A DNA stretch of 64,000 nucleotides from NCBI GenBank assembly GCA_964017045.1, contig OZ024807.1:5580481-5644480 (forward strand), written 5' to 3'. This document shows, piece after piece, positions 33,535 through 45,455 of this stretch (the first letter of the stretch is position 1; each line of letters opens with the position of its first letter). The notes below the pieces were generated by a model that made no database searches, was not told where the DNA came from, and saw only the letters and a program-made list of their open reading frames with translations. The translations under genes were made by a program, and so were the position numbers. This DNA comes from Omphiscola glabra (lineage: Eukaryota; Mollusca; Gastropoda; Lymnaeidae).

Positions 33535-33960
33535 CGGCTATACAAATAGGTCGTAAGATCCAAGATGGTGGCTTTAGAAAAAGTTAGCAGGATCCAAGAT
33601 GGTGGCCATACAAATAGTTATGTTTGTTCGCTGACGAAGGCTTCCTGCCGACACGTTCGTTGTTTTGTTGCGTTCCTTTTATCAGGTTTAACCTTACTGT
33701 GTTTTACTAATTTCCTACAAATAGTTAGCAGTATCCAAGTTTGTGGCTTTACAAATAGGTAGCAAGATCCAAGATGGTGGCTTTAAAAAAGTTAGCAAGA
33801 TCCAAGATGGTGGCTATACAAATAGGTAGCAAGATCCAAGATGGTGGCTATACAAATAGTTAGCAAGATCCAATATGGTGGCTATACAAATAGTTAGCAA
33901 GATCTTAGAAGGTGGCTATACAAATAGTTAGCAGGATCCAAGATGGTGGCACTCAGCAGA
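33535..33960. repeat. 34-bp minisatellite, about 9-10 copies, interrupted
   Basis: Unit 'agcaagatccaagatggtgg' plus 'ctatacaaatagtt', with mixed ctttag/ccatac variants. The array is split at 33621-33715 by a Penelope-like fragment. Confidence 0.94.
33621..33715 (+). mobile_element. Penelope-like element tail inserted in a minisatellite
   Basis: A ~95-bp foreign block begins 'tgtttgttcgctgacgaagg' and includes 'ctgccgacacgttcg'. The same CTGA-x-x-AAGGC ... GCCGA-x-ACGTTCG pattern recurs at 39.78 kb and is what I know from the ends of Penelope-like retroelements. The block is bordered on both sides by 'tacaaatagtta' (left copy ending at 33620, right copy from 33716), so a 12-bp target duplication or reuse of the array word is likely. 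Strongly 5'-truncated, no ORF. Confidence 0.5.
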
Positions 33961-34387
33961 AAATGTCTGCTGATGGTAGTTTATGAAAATGTATAAATAC
34001 AATTTTAAAAATTATTTGTGTGTCAAACAGAAACTGACCTTTGTTCCAAATTGCCCCCTCCCCCTATTTTCCCCCCACATATACATTAAAGTTTTTCACA
34101 TTCATAATCCGCCACTGTGTCATAAGAATAATGTGTGTTAGTTGGAGTGCGTGTGTGGGGGGGGGGGGGGGTGGCTGCTGGCGGGGGACACGTATAGCAA
34201 CATCTGTGTTTACAATGTTAAATATCGATCTGGGAAGCCCTTACAGAGAAATTGTAATCAGGGAATTGAGGAGAATCATGATGTTGTAACATCAAAGATG
34301 TGGTATTATTATTGATGTTGGGGTCAACGTCCCCCCGAGGACATATTTTTTTCATTAAATGATATCCTAATGCTGAAAGAAATTACT
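33961..34387. other. No gene seen
   Basis: Poly(G) near 34157-34170, otherwise unique; the short frame across the G-run is not credible. Confidence 0.5.
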
Positions 34388-34926
34388 TCAGCAATGTAAG
34401 CGTTGATGCTAGTGTCCCATTAATAGATTTGATGTAAGCGTTGATGCTAGTGTCCCATTAATAGATTTGATGTAAGCGTTGATGCTAGTGTCCCATTAAT
34501 AGATTTGATGTAAGCGTTGATGCTAGTGTACCATTAATAGATTTGATGTAAGCGTTGATGCTAGTGTACCACTAATAGATTTAATGTAAGCGTTGATGCT
34601 AGTGTCCCATTAATAGATGTGATGTAAGCGTTGATGATAGTGTACCATTAATAGATTTGATGTAAGCGTTGATGCTAGTGTACCACTAATAGATTTAATT
34701 TAAGCGTTGATGCTAGTGTCCCATTAATAGATTTGATGTAAGCGTTGATGCTAGTGTACCACTAATAGATTTGATGTAAGCGTTGATGCTAGTGTACCAC
34801 TAATAGATTTGATGTAAACGTCGATGCTAGTGTACCACTAATAGATTTGATGTAAGCGTTGATGCTAGTGTACCACTAATAGATTTAATGTAAGCGTTGA
34901 TGCTAGTGTACCATTAATAGATTTAA
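34388..34926. repeat. Minisatellite, 38-bp unit, about 14 copies
   Basis: 'gatgtaagcgttgatgctag' then 'tgtcccattaatagattt'. Variants tcccatta and taccacta form local runs. Confidence 0.96.
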
Positions 34927-35234
34927 ATGTTGTTTTTTTAATTACATTTTTTATTTGATAATTAAAAACAATAATTGAACCATTTCGTTTCAAAGACATC
35001 TAATGATAAAAGGATACTAAACAATAATAGAGTCATTTCATCTAAAGACATCGTTAAAATGATACTAAACAATAATAGAGCCATTTCATTTCAAAGACAT
35101 CTAGTGATAAAAGGACACTAAACAATCCTACCATTGGCGTGCCATTTAAATAGGAGTCCAATTAGAAGATGACACAACCACTAATAAATAACATTATTAA
35201 ATAAACAAATACATATTTAATTCAATATTCGTAT
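34927..35234. repeat. AT-rich spacer with a ~66-bp repeat
   Basis: 'catttcgtttcaaagacatc' and 'gatactaaacaataatagag' recur near 34980, 35035 and 35084 as two to three imperfect copies. Confidence 0.7.
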
Positions 35235-35507
35235 ACGGAAATTTGATCGAAAGAAATTTGGTCGACGGAAAATTGATCGAACGGAAATTTGGTCGAATCG
35301 TTTTTTAATTTATACGTTAAAATTTTGCGTCAAATTTCTTTCTGAACGCATTATTTTGTTTTACTATATAGTATAGTGCGTTCAAAAAGACATTTGACGA
35401 TAATTTTAACGTGTGACCTGAAAAAAGGATTCGACCAAATTTCCGTTCGATCAAATTTCCGTCGATCAATTTTCCGTCGACGAAATTTCTTTCGATCAAA
35501 TTTCCGG
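35235..35507. mobile_element. Fold-back element, copy 2 (most complete)
   Basis: Near-palindromic over its whole length: left arm words 'cggaaatttgatcgaaag' and 'gtcgacggaaaattgatcga' face right arm words 'cgatcaattttccgtcgac' and 'tttcgatcaaatttccgg'. The inner hairpin uses 'cgttaaaattttgcgtcaaa' against 'gacgataattttaacg', with a centre at 'ttactatatagtata'. The right flank is 'taa' and the left 'gtat', compatible with TA target use but not proof. No coding capacity. Confidence 0.8.
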
Positions 35508-35928
35508 TAACCACATATTTAATTAAATATTACGTGCATAATACTAATAATAGTGTATAGGGCATAATAGGGTTATACATGTATCTGCCCTTCATAAAAA
35601 AATGGGACCGGTGTATTTAAAAAAAATAATTAATTTGAGTTATTTATTAAGGCATAACGACTTTTATTTTATTGTTTACGACTACTATAACTATAATTAT
35701 GATTTAATAAAATACTATTACTATTATTTATTATGATTTTATGACTACTATAATTATTATTTATTATGATTTCATAACTACTATAACTATTACTATGACT
35801 TCATGACTACTATAACTATCATTTATTATGATTTAAAGATTACAATTACTATTATTATGCTTCCACCATTGTTTATGTAAGTAATATCTACTTAACCTAT
35901 TTGAGCCGGGAGAAGAATTGCGTCGAAG
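35508..35928. repeat. AT-rich region with a ~34-bp repeat
   Basis: 'atgatttcataactactata' and 'actattatttattatgattt' recur four to five times between about 35680 and 35850 with variation. Confidence 0.75.
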
Positions 35929-36103
35929 CGTCAGTTCACACGATCAAATTTCGCGTCAAATTGCTGTATGTTAGCACTATTCTGTGCGTAGTTTCTTTTT
36001 AGGGGAATTTGATCAAATAGTAATTTGAAAGCTGTGACAAGGCTTCATACACGATTTGCATCAAATGCTTGAAGGAAAGTTTGATCGTGTGACCCGACCC
36101 TTA
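35929..36103. mobile_element. MITE sharing ends with the inner hairpin of the fold-back family
   Basis: Left end 'cagttcacacgatcaaattt' faces right end 'gtttgatcgtgtgacccgac' (about 15 paired bases), followed inward by 'cgcgtcaaattgct' against 'gcatcaaatgctt'. These are the ends found at the core of the 22.6-kb element, so the core probably descends from an independent MITE. Confidence 0.6.
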
Positions 36104-37789
36104 GAGAGAAACGCTACCTTGGTTTATTTTCTTCAATAGCAATACTGTACGATTTAATTATCTTCCTCCTAAAATAACAGAGAAATCTGATCTATTTTAA
36201 TAATTAATGAAGACAACAACAAAGTCATTTTTAACTTTATACTTAAGAAAAAAAACAAAAGAAGAAAAAGAATGCAGTATTTAGTAGCAATACTGTAGTC
36301 GTTTTGAAAAACAAAATTTGTGTCCTGGCAAGGCAAGAACATTTTGTAACATTATTATACAAAAACGATTGAGTAGGAGGTAGTGGCATTTTACATTCAA
36401 CAAGGCAGACGGAGCTTATATTAAAATGGGTTCATATATATATTTAATATAATTAATTTTTTTTTAAAATCTTTTAAAATAACTAGTTTAACTTAAGCTA
36501 TATAAATCCAAAACAACTTTATGCGTTTTAGATCTTTTGTTTGTTCTTTGTTTTTTTTAAAAAAGGATATTTCTTAAAATGTTTAAACTTTTCCCGCGTG
36601 CCGTCATGAATTTATTTTAAGACTTAATTGACCTAATTTAAAAATACTTGATTGACCTAATTTTTAAAAAAATATATATATATTTTTTAAAAAATTCTTT
36701 TTTATTTTTAAGCTTAAAAAGGAATAGTCTAGTTATTCTACTTTCTATTTTAAGAAGGGGAAAAGAAAAAAAATTAACAATTAAAAATAATCCTTTAAAG
36801 GGGGGATTAAAAAAAAAACGCTGCTTAGTAGCTTTGTAGGTTTTTGTTGTTTTCGTTTTTACGATTCTGATTGTACACTTATTAATTATATTTAAAACAA
36901 GCCATACAGTTTATGATCAAAGTACTGAACCCAGCTCAGCATCACGCGTTGTTAATTCATTATACGTAAATTAGAGAGGGGGGGGGGGGAGCAATTTCAG
37001 CAACTTGGAAATGTTGTGATGGTCTCTAGTCTCTAATTTAAATACTGTCAAATTTTCAATTCATCCATTTATTGTCAAACAATAAATAAATTTATATAAA
37101 CAAATATTTAAAAATATATAAAGAAATATTTTTTTAAAAAACGCGACTTTCAGGACATTAAAGGTTATTTTTATTTGTAATACAAATTGATTTTATTTTT
37201 CAAATAGAAGAGTGCACGCCCCCCAAGTCTTGTTTCGCTGAGGTAATAATTAATTTGTTGTTGGTGTTCTTAAAAGAATTAATACGTGATTGGATATATG
37301 ATCTTTAATCATAATTAAACCAGACACAGCACTAACTGGTAGGTGATGCATGTTTAGACTGAAATGTAAAATAATAATAATAGTAGTAGTAGTAGTAATA
37401 ATTTTGGAGACACTATTTATGCCTGGAAACTTAATTTTTTTAACATTTTAGTTTATGTAAATTAATACAGCCTCGCTATGTTTCTCTTGTCATAATCTTA
37501 AAATTCAGAATTTAAAAATTTAAAAAAAAAAAAAATGGAAATTGAATTAAAAAAAAATAATTAATTTTAAAACAATTCTTTTGTCATCGCATTATCACCG
37601 ACTTTTTATAAATCTAACTGAAATTATAAACGAAACAACTGATTTTGAAACTGCGAGTTGCAAGCACGTGAATTCGTTTGTGACAATCAGATTGATATAA
37701 AACTTCGATCTTGAAAGCAATGCGAATTAAAGAGAATTGTAGTTTTGACGTATTCATCGAAATAACGTCTTCGACAAAAACGTCTTTGA
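36104..37789. other. No gene seen; long AT-rich stretch
   Basis: About 1.7 kb of strongly AT-rich unique sequence with TA tracts (36438, 36672), a poly(G) run at about 36978-36988 and an (AGT)n patch near 37379-37397. Short lysine- and leucine-rich frames only. Confidence 0.55.
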
Positions 37790-37970
37790 AAATAATACCG
37801 AAAGTGATTGTTGCACCATAAATGAAAGTAATACAGAAAGTGATTGTTGCACCATAAATGAAAGTAATACCGAAAGTGATTGTTGCACCATAAATGAAAG
37901 TAATACCGAAAGTGATTGTTGCACCATAAATGAAAGTAATACCGAAAGTGATTGTTGCACCATAAAACGC
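37790..37970. repeat. Minisatellite, 36-bp unit, 5 copies
   Basis: 'ataccgaaagtgattgttgc' plus 'accataaatgaaagta'. Only one copy shows a base change (ccg to cag). The period is a multiple of three, so - strand frames are open; not a gene. Confidence 0.95.
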
Positions 37971-38292
37971 CAAGAGAAGAAATAAAACAAAAATTCACTG
38001 ATTTATTAAAATCAGTATTGACCTCAATTAGACTTAAAAGAATATAATTTTTGGCACAAAGTTTTCTTTAAAAAAAAACTGAACAAAAAAAATGGTATAA
38101 TCCTTTCAGTATTTAGAATGTAATATTGATTTTTATTACATTAAACTAATATAAAAAATATGGTATTTATTCTGTTTCGTGGGTGGATGATTCGAGATAA
38201 ATCAAATTTTGTGGTTCTGTCTGAAGTTAATAAAAAAAATTTTATTCTATATCTTGAAAGTTGCACTAGAAACTACACTTGGACTTACGGTT
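37971..38292. other. No gene seen
   Basis: AT-rich unique spacer. Confidence 0.55.
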
Positions 38293-39120
38293 TCTTAACA
38301 ATATGTATCGTGGGTCTAATTTACAATATGTATCGTGGGTCTAATTTAAAATAGGTATCTTGGGTCTAATTTACAATAGGTATTTTGGGTCTAATTTACA
38401 ATAGGTATCTTAGGTCTAATTTACAATAGGTATCTTGGGTCTTATTTACAATAGGTATTTTGGGTCTAATTTACAATAGGTATTTTGGGTCTAATTTACA
38501 ATAGGTATTTTGGGTCTAATTTACAATAGGTATCTTGGGTCTAATTTACAATAGGTATTTTGGGTCTAATTTACAATAGGTATCTTGGGTCTAATTTACA
38601 ATAGGTATCTTGGGTCTAATTTACAATAGGTATCTTGGGTCTAATTTACAATAGGTATCTTGGGTCTTATTTACAATAGGTATCTTGGGTCTAATTTACA
38701 ATAGGTATCTTGGGTCTTATTTACAATATGTATTTTGGGTCTAATTTACAATAGGTATTTTGGGTCTAATTTACAATATGTATTTTGGGTCTAATTTACA
38801 ATAGGTATTTTGGGTCTAATTTACAATAGGTATCTTGGGTCTAATTTACAATAGGTATCTTGGGTCTAATTTACAATAGGTATTTTGGGTCTAATTTACA
38901 ATAGGTATCTTGGGTCTTATTTACAATATGTATCTTGGGTCTAATTTACAATAGGTATCTTGGGTCTAATTTACAATAGGTATTTTGGGTCTAATTTACA
39001 ATAGGTATCTTGGGTCTAATTTACAATAGGTATCTTGGGTCTAATTTACAATAGGTATCTTGGGTCTTATTTAAAATGGGTATCTTGGGTCTTATTTACA
39101 ATAGGTATCTGGGGGCATAT
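38293..39120. repeat. Minisatellite, 25-bp unit, about 33 copies
   Basis: 'tttacaataggtatcttggg' plus 'tctaa'. Ctt/ttt and taa/tat variants occur in local runs; the last three copies are diverged. Confidence 0.96.
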
Positions 39121-39254
39121 TAAAAATATTTATCTTGGGGCTTATTGACAAACGGTATACGAGGATTTAGGTTTGTATAAAACAACGTTTTTTGGAGCAA
39201 AAAAAAAGCTGAGCTGTAATACGACTTCTTCTGATATAATCATAGAACTATAAT

Positions 39255-39525
39255 ATACTAAAAGGACGAAAATGCTAAAAGGACTAAAAGGCTAAAAATA
39301 TTTAAATGCTAAAAGTACTAAAATGCTAAAAGGACTATAATGCTACAAGGACTATAATGCTACAAGGACTATAATGCTAAAAGGACTATAATGCTAAAAG
39401 TACTAAAATGCTAAAAGTACTAAAATGCTAAAAGGATTATAATGCTAAAGGACTATAATGCTAAAAGGATTATAATGATAAAAGGACTATAATGCTAAAA
39501 GGACTATAATCATAAAAGGACTAGG
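39255..39525. repeat. Minisatellite, 17-bp unit, about 16 copies
   Basis: Unit 'ataatgctaaaaggact', with gtact, acaag and gatta variants. Confidence 0.93.
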
Positions 39526-39769
39526 CTATATAATTATTTGATCATCGTTCAGATTTACTTGACACACGCTTGATTAATTCATTTGCAATGTTGTAGATAA
39601 CGACGTACCAATAACTCAATACAACGTGTATATTTCAAACATCCTAAGGGAGTTGTACCCATTCTTATTCTTTTCATACACTTTTTAGAAAAATTATATG
39701 TAGCCGTAGGATATACATATATTACGCAAATTTAATGTATAACTATGACATGACTATATTAATGGCCTT

Positions 39770-39865
39770 GCTGTTCTTTGTACTGATAAAGGCATTTGCA
39801 CTTGCCGAAACGTTCGCATTTATATTTCGTCAAATCATAATTAAAGCTTGCATATAATAATTAAT
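39770..39865 (+). mobile_element. Penelope-like element tail, copy 2
   Basis: Contains 'tactgataaaggcatt' at 39781 and 'cttgccgaaacgttcgcatt' at 39801, sharing pattern and order with the fragment at 33621, then 'aattaaagcttgcatataat'. GGC (39791-39793) can pair with GCC (39804-39806), placing CTGATAA and GAAAC on either side as in a hammerhead-like fold, but an extra A and a G-to-A change make it non-canonical. Family assignment from memory. Confidence 0.45.
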
Positions 39866-41511
39866 ATTTTGTTTTATTCACACATCTTTTTTTTTGGTGT
39901 CTCATCAACAATCTGTGGAGAGAAAAACAATCGTAATGGTAACGTTATATTACTCGCTACCCACCTGTTATAATCCGGCTTCCGCTTTGCTTGAAGATGT
40001 ATCCGCGAGACAGCATCATCACTATATAAAATACCGCGAATTTCATTACGGGGTACACATTTCAAGTAAACCAAATGGTCACACGAGATGCCAGTTAGAA
40101 TAGCGATGCGATTTTCTTTAAACCAGTAACACTTTCCACCTCACGCAATCAACCGAGCAATAACAACGGGGGTAACTATCACACAGTACTCCAATGCAAA
40201 CGCCATGTTCCAAAAGTTTTGACGGCCAAACATTGATTTTATCGCCATTTCTACTTCATTATAAAAAAGTTACGACGCGTACGTATGATGAAAGATTCCC
40301 TCAGTCAAAAATCACACGGAGCCGCCTATGGCTCGGACACATCACACCGGCAAGATTAACACAGCAGAAATATGAGAACACAGTGTTTTGAACGTTTAAT
40401 TAAAAAAAAAAGTTTTAGTTTTAAATACGATCACAATCACACGCGTTACACAATAAGCAATATTTTAACCGCGACCCTTTTTAACGAACAAACAAGATCT
40501 GCACATAAGCAGTCAGTAGCCATGTTGAGGACGTAGAAATTACAGTTAATCTGCAGACCCACACCACAGAAGTTTGGGAGGGGGGGGGGGAAACAAACAA
40601 TATTTATAACGGGAGCACACGCCGCGGGCATCACAACACACTGCTACTGTGCCGTGCAACCGTTACGTCAGCGATCCCCACTATATACGATGGGACCCGT
40701 TGTTTTGGATGGGTGGAGATTTAAAAAAAAACTGATTGGACAGTTATCACAATATTCGTATGTGGGATGTTGTTTAAACTCTTTCGACTTCGTTGTGTAT
40801 TAATTTTTTTTTTTTTTAATAATAAAAAAAATAACGACATTCCTAGTTGGCGCAACTTGTGTTAAGACTAAATCTAAAAAAAATAATCGTGGAGCCTTTG
40901 AATCATGTGCGATTTTAGAACTATTATTCATCATTAACAAACATAAAATGTTAAGATTAATACTCTCAATTTTAAAAAAATGTTTTTGCCCCATGCAGAA
41001 AAAGACTGGGCACCGCTGTGTTACGCGTTCCCTCCGCTTTTTTTCTTTTCTGCACTGCTATATTTAGAGGCAGTCAATACTGCGTGGATTGACAGCTGGC
41101 TGCTAGACGTGCTAACGTTTTTGTTGTTGGTCGTCCTTGTGCTGGGACTGTGCACAGCAAATAGTTAAACACAGTGGTTCCCAAAAATTTATTGGGTACA
41201 AGTGAAGCGTTCGTCGGAAGGTATAAAGGTATAAAGGGGGTAAAAAATTAATTTGGTTGGGGGGGGGGGGGGGGGGATTTTCAAATTATAACTCTCCTCA
41301 AAAAATAAATAAATGACATATTAAAACATAAGATTTTAGGATATCCCCCCCCCCCACACACTGGATGTGAAATTCCCTATTTAAACACAGCCTGTGAAAG
41401 ATAATAGGGCTAATGACTTGATAGCAGCTATCCGATGTACAGTAACGTGTTGGCAAATTATCCCTCTTTGACCAGGCTTGAATTACCTTTTAAAAGTGTC
41501 CCTTTAAACCG
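39866..41511. other. No gene seen
   Basis: About 1.6 kb without repeats beyond poly(G) near 40580-40589 and 41259-41275 and poly(C) near 41345-41355. 'ctatggctcggacacatcac' near 40326 loosely recalls the W-L-G-H segment of LINE proteins, but nothing around it supports this. A lone 'cagtggttcccaaa' lies near 41172. Confidence 0.5.
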
Positions 41512-42176
41512 CATTGACTTAAACTTACATCCTTTATTTTACATTGACTGTAACTCTCATCATTTATTTTACATTGACTGTAACTCTCATCATTTATTTT
41601 ACATTGGCTGTAACTCTCATCATTTATTTTACATTGGCTGTAACTCTCATCACTTATTTTACATTGACTGTAACTCGCAACACTTATTTTACATTGACTG
41701 TAACTCTCATCATTTATTTTACATTGACTGTAACTCTCATCGCTTATTTTACATTGGCTGTAACTCTCATCATTTATTTTACATTGACTGTAACTCTCAT
41801 CACTTATTTTACATTGACTGTAACTCTCATCACTTATTTTACATTGACTGTAACTCTCATCATTTATTTTACATTGACTGTAACTCTCGTCATTTATTTT
41901 ACATTGACTGTAACTCTCATCATTTATTTTACATTGACTGTAACTCTCATCGCTTATTTTACATTGGCTGTAACTCTCATCATTTATTTTACATTGACTG
42001 TAACTCTCATCACTTATTTTACATTGACTGTAACTCTCATCACTTATTTTACATTGACTGTAACTCTCATCATTTATTTTACATTGACTGTAACTCTCAT
42101 CATTTATTTTACATTGACTGTAGCTCTCAACATTTATGTTACATTGACTGTACCGTTCATCATTTATGTTACATTA
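41512..42176. repeat. 30-bp minisatellite with 210-bp higher-order repeat
   Basis: 'attgactgtaactctcatca' plus 'tttattttac', about 22 copies. The variant word 'cgcttattttacattggctg' at 41741 recurs at 41951, and the six copies after each show the same variant order, giving a 210-bp (7-unit) block duplication. Two + frames stay open over 200 codons; rejected as genes. Confidence 0.97.
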
Positions 42177-42832
42177 TGACTTCTAGACCTTTTATAGGCT
42201 GACGTTTTTCTTTAAGATGCCCACTCTTTATAAAAAAAAAAAACCTCTGACTTAATTCTTAGACCACTTGTACGGCAGTCAACTTTAATCCACCAGTTTA
42301 CATTTGCTAAGTATAAACTTAAACAGCATTTTAAAAAAAAATATTTTTACACAGGTAACAAAATCTAATGATCACGAAATAAACCCCTATTAAAACAAAG
42401 GGAGGTCACTAAGACAAAGGGAGTTCACTGATTTGCTGGGGGTTTTTTTTACACTAGAGAAACAATTTAATGTAGATGTCTCGCGTTTTGAAAATGTGAA
42501 AGTGTGACTTTATCAAAATATGTATTTATTTATGTGCTGAAAATGTACATGTACAATGTATTTAAAAAAAATAAATTTCCATTTGTTTTGATCAATAACA
42601 GAATATTATCTTATCCTATATCTTTTATATATATATATACACACATCGCCTATTTCTTATTGTTCTGTTAAAGTTTTGAAATGTCTATCTTTTTTAAAAA
42701 AAAGTAGAGATGGTTTATTTTAACACCAATTCATCATTTGAAATATAAATTGAAAAATGCATGTATATGGAGGGGCGTAGCTTGGGTTAATGCCACCAAG
42801 GGCGGCCCAAGAACTATACCCTCACCTTCCAC

Positions 42833-42867
<35 letters not shown>

Positions 42868-43087
42868 TACCAACCTCTGTACTTTGTCGTAAATGCCACC
42901 CACACCCCCACATCCACATTATAAAAAGAAAGGGCGGTACCCGGTTAGGACCATCCCCCCCCCCCCCCCCCGTACCCCATTCCTTATCCGGTGTAGACGT
43001 TGCTCAGTATAAATGCTTGATGAGTTCTGTTATTATTGTTGTAATTAATGACATGGGCGGCACAGTTTTAAAAGAGGCGTGCAATGC
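42177..43087. other. No gene seen
   Basis: (CA)n at about 42837-42865, poly(C) at about 42954-42971, TA tract near 42626. 'ggaggggcgtagcttgggtt' near 42769 looks like a transposon end without a partner. Confidence 0.5.
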
Positions 43088-43455
43088 CAAACTGCTGCCA
43101 CGCTATACTGCTGCCACGCTATAGCGCTGCCACGCTATACTGCTGCCCAGCTAAACTGCCACCACGCTATACTGCTACCACGCTAAACTGCTACCACGTT
43201 AAACTGTTACCACGCTATACTGTTGCCACGCTAAACTGCTGCCCCGCTATACTGCTGTCACGCTAAAATGCTATCACGCTAAACTGCTACCCCGCTAAAC
43301 TGCCACCACGCTATACTGCTACCACGCTAAACTGCTACCAAGTTAAACTGCTACCAAGTTAAACTGCCACCACGCTAAACTGCTACCACGTTAAACTGCC
43401 ACCACGCTAAACTGCTACCACGCTAAACGGCTACCACGCTAAACTGCCACCACGT
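43088..43455. repeat. Minisatellite, 16-bp unit, about 23 copies
   Basis: Unit 'actgctaccacgctaa' with gctgcc, gccacc, ccccg and aagtt variants; sites are spaced 16 bp apart (43203, 43219, 43235, 43251). Confidence 0.95.
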
Positions 43456-44337
43456 GAATAAATAAATAAATAGCCTATTTATTTATTCCTATCTAATACA
43501 AAAATACATCTTTAATTTTGTGAGTGGTATATTTCAAAACTATTGACTTAACATCCATATTTCCTTAGTACCAATCAAAAAACCGATCCCAAACAAATGT
43601 ATTAGCTTGCTTCTTTGAACCTGTAGGTGCGTTATCCACAATTAAAGTCCACATCAAATTATTTCTACTTTAATCAATCCCAAAATGCAGCCGTCAATTT
43701 TTGGAAGTGAAAGAAAAATGATTCATTGGCCAGATTTCCTTACATTTTCATGACAAAAATTATTATTTATATAAAAAATTAATATTCACCATTTTGTTTG
43801 TAAGAGAGATTTGTGAGAAAATGTCTATTTTGAGAAATCGTTAAAAAAATAATAGAACCATCAAAATATGTAATTTTATTTAATTGTAGTCAATTTATGA
43901 AATAAAAAAAACCTTGCAAAGTCTATTAAAAAGAACAACTCCAGAGAAATTCATTTTTTTTAAAATACTGTAACAGTAAGATACGGTAAGATTGTTTTTT
44001 TTCCGTTACAATTTTAACTTCTTGCAACTCTATTAAAAATGCACTAGCTATATATTATATTTATAAATATATATGTACAAAAATCTTTAATACAAATCTT
44101 TGTTCATATTTAGCTTAAACATTCTAGTCGCGGTCACTGACGATGGAGAATGCAGGCATCTGCTTAGCGTGCCGGGATGTCTTTTTCTTAATTTTATTTT
44201 AAAGCTCATTGTTAAACTATAGTCTTATCGGCTTTATTCTTTCAAAATATTATATAGGCTTATTTCATAATGCTCTGCATAGTTCATATAGGTAATATTA
44301 ATTTGTAGACATTATAAGCATGGTGGTATACGATTGC
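43456..44337. other. No gene seen
   Basis: AT-rich unique sequence, no long frames. Confidence 0.6.
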
Positions 44338-44525
44338 AATAAATTATATTAGTATTTGTACAACTCTGGTGGCAAATACGTTAACTTTCTCTTTGACTTT
44401 GCTAAAAATTATATATTAGTATCTGTACAACTCTGGTGGCAAATACGTACACTTTCTCTTTGAATCTGCTATAAATTATATATTATCTGTACAACTCTGG
44501 TGGCAAACATGTCATCTTTCTCTTC
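44338..44525. repeat. ~70-bp tandem repeat, 2.5 copies
   Basis: 'tacaactctggtggcaaata' and 'actttctctttga' recur near 44358, 44427 and 44489 with progressive change. Confidence 0.88.
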
Positions 44526-45455
44526 CACTCCTAGCAAAGAAGATTGTAAGTGCATGATGCTATTTGAATAGAGGTGTAAATGGACATCTTGGCGATCACA
44601 TATACGAAAGTGGATATATCATCCAGAATGTTGTAGAATTTAATGAGAGGGCTAATGATTGGATTCACTACAATACAAGAGTGCGGATAATTGATCCGGA
44701 TCGATGAGTAAATTTATGAGTGGATTAGTGATTGGATTAACGGGTGAGCAAATGACTGGATTAGTGAACGGATTATCTAAATATAAACAAATAAAGTGAA
44801 AGCTCCGTACATCATTAGATGTATAATTGCAGTGAAAATGCCATGGCTGGCTGTCCGCGAACCAAGAAATTCACACAACCAAGACATTTACACATCCAAG
44901 ACCTTTACACAACCAAGTCTGCACTAGCTGTATTAACAATTTATAAATTATGGGTCAACGTTTAGTTTGCTCCTGGCACCCTTTCATATACTGAAATTAC
45001 ATCATTATTTTTTTCTATTCACTATCCTTCATATTACACACTAGTCTGATTTGAAATGCTTGCTGTTAATTTTTTTTTCTATATTTATATAATGAATCGC
45101 TTATAAAATAGAAATATCGGCCATGTGATCAACCCCCAGCCCCTCCCCCCAACAGCCAGTCCCGTCATATACTAAGACACATACAAATAATGTGTCTAAT
45201 ACAATAAAAAAAAATAATTTAAATATCTTTCGCATGCATTTAGGTGAAGAAAAAAAATGAAGGTTTTTTTTTATTTTCTTTAAAAAAAACCATTAGAATT
45301 CGTAAAGAATATTTTTCATTATTTTAATAAAAAACGTAGCAAGTAAATGACGAGATGAAATAAAATTTCTTGTCTCGTAGCTTTTTTAAAATTATTGTTT
45401 CAACTGACGGAAGTCTAGGGCCAATAATACTGTGATCCAACTTTTTAAAGAATAG
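44526..45455. other. No gene seen
   Basis: AT-rich. Short direct repeats 'gtgagtaaat'/'gattagtg' near 44700-44770 and 'acatttacac' near 44880-44915. Confidence 0.55.

Noticed and set aside
40290..40391. Weak W-L-G-H similarity to LINE proteins
   Set aside because: Isolated short match; neighbouring sequence and 3' UTR features of a LINE are absent.
41435..42202. 255-codon + frame with cysteine and histidine repeats, resembling a zinc-binding protein
   Set aside because: A 30-bp repeat read in one phase; spacing is set by the unit, and another frame is open for 211 codons.
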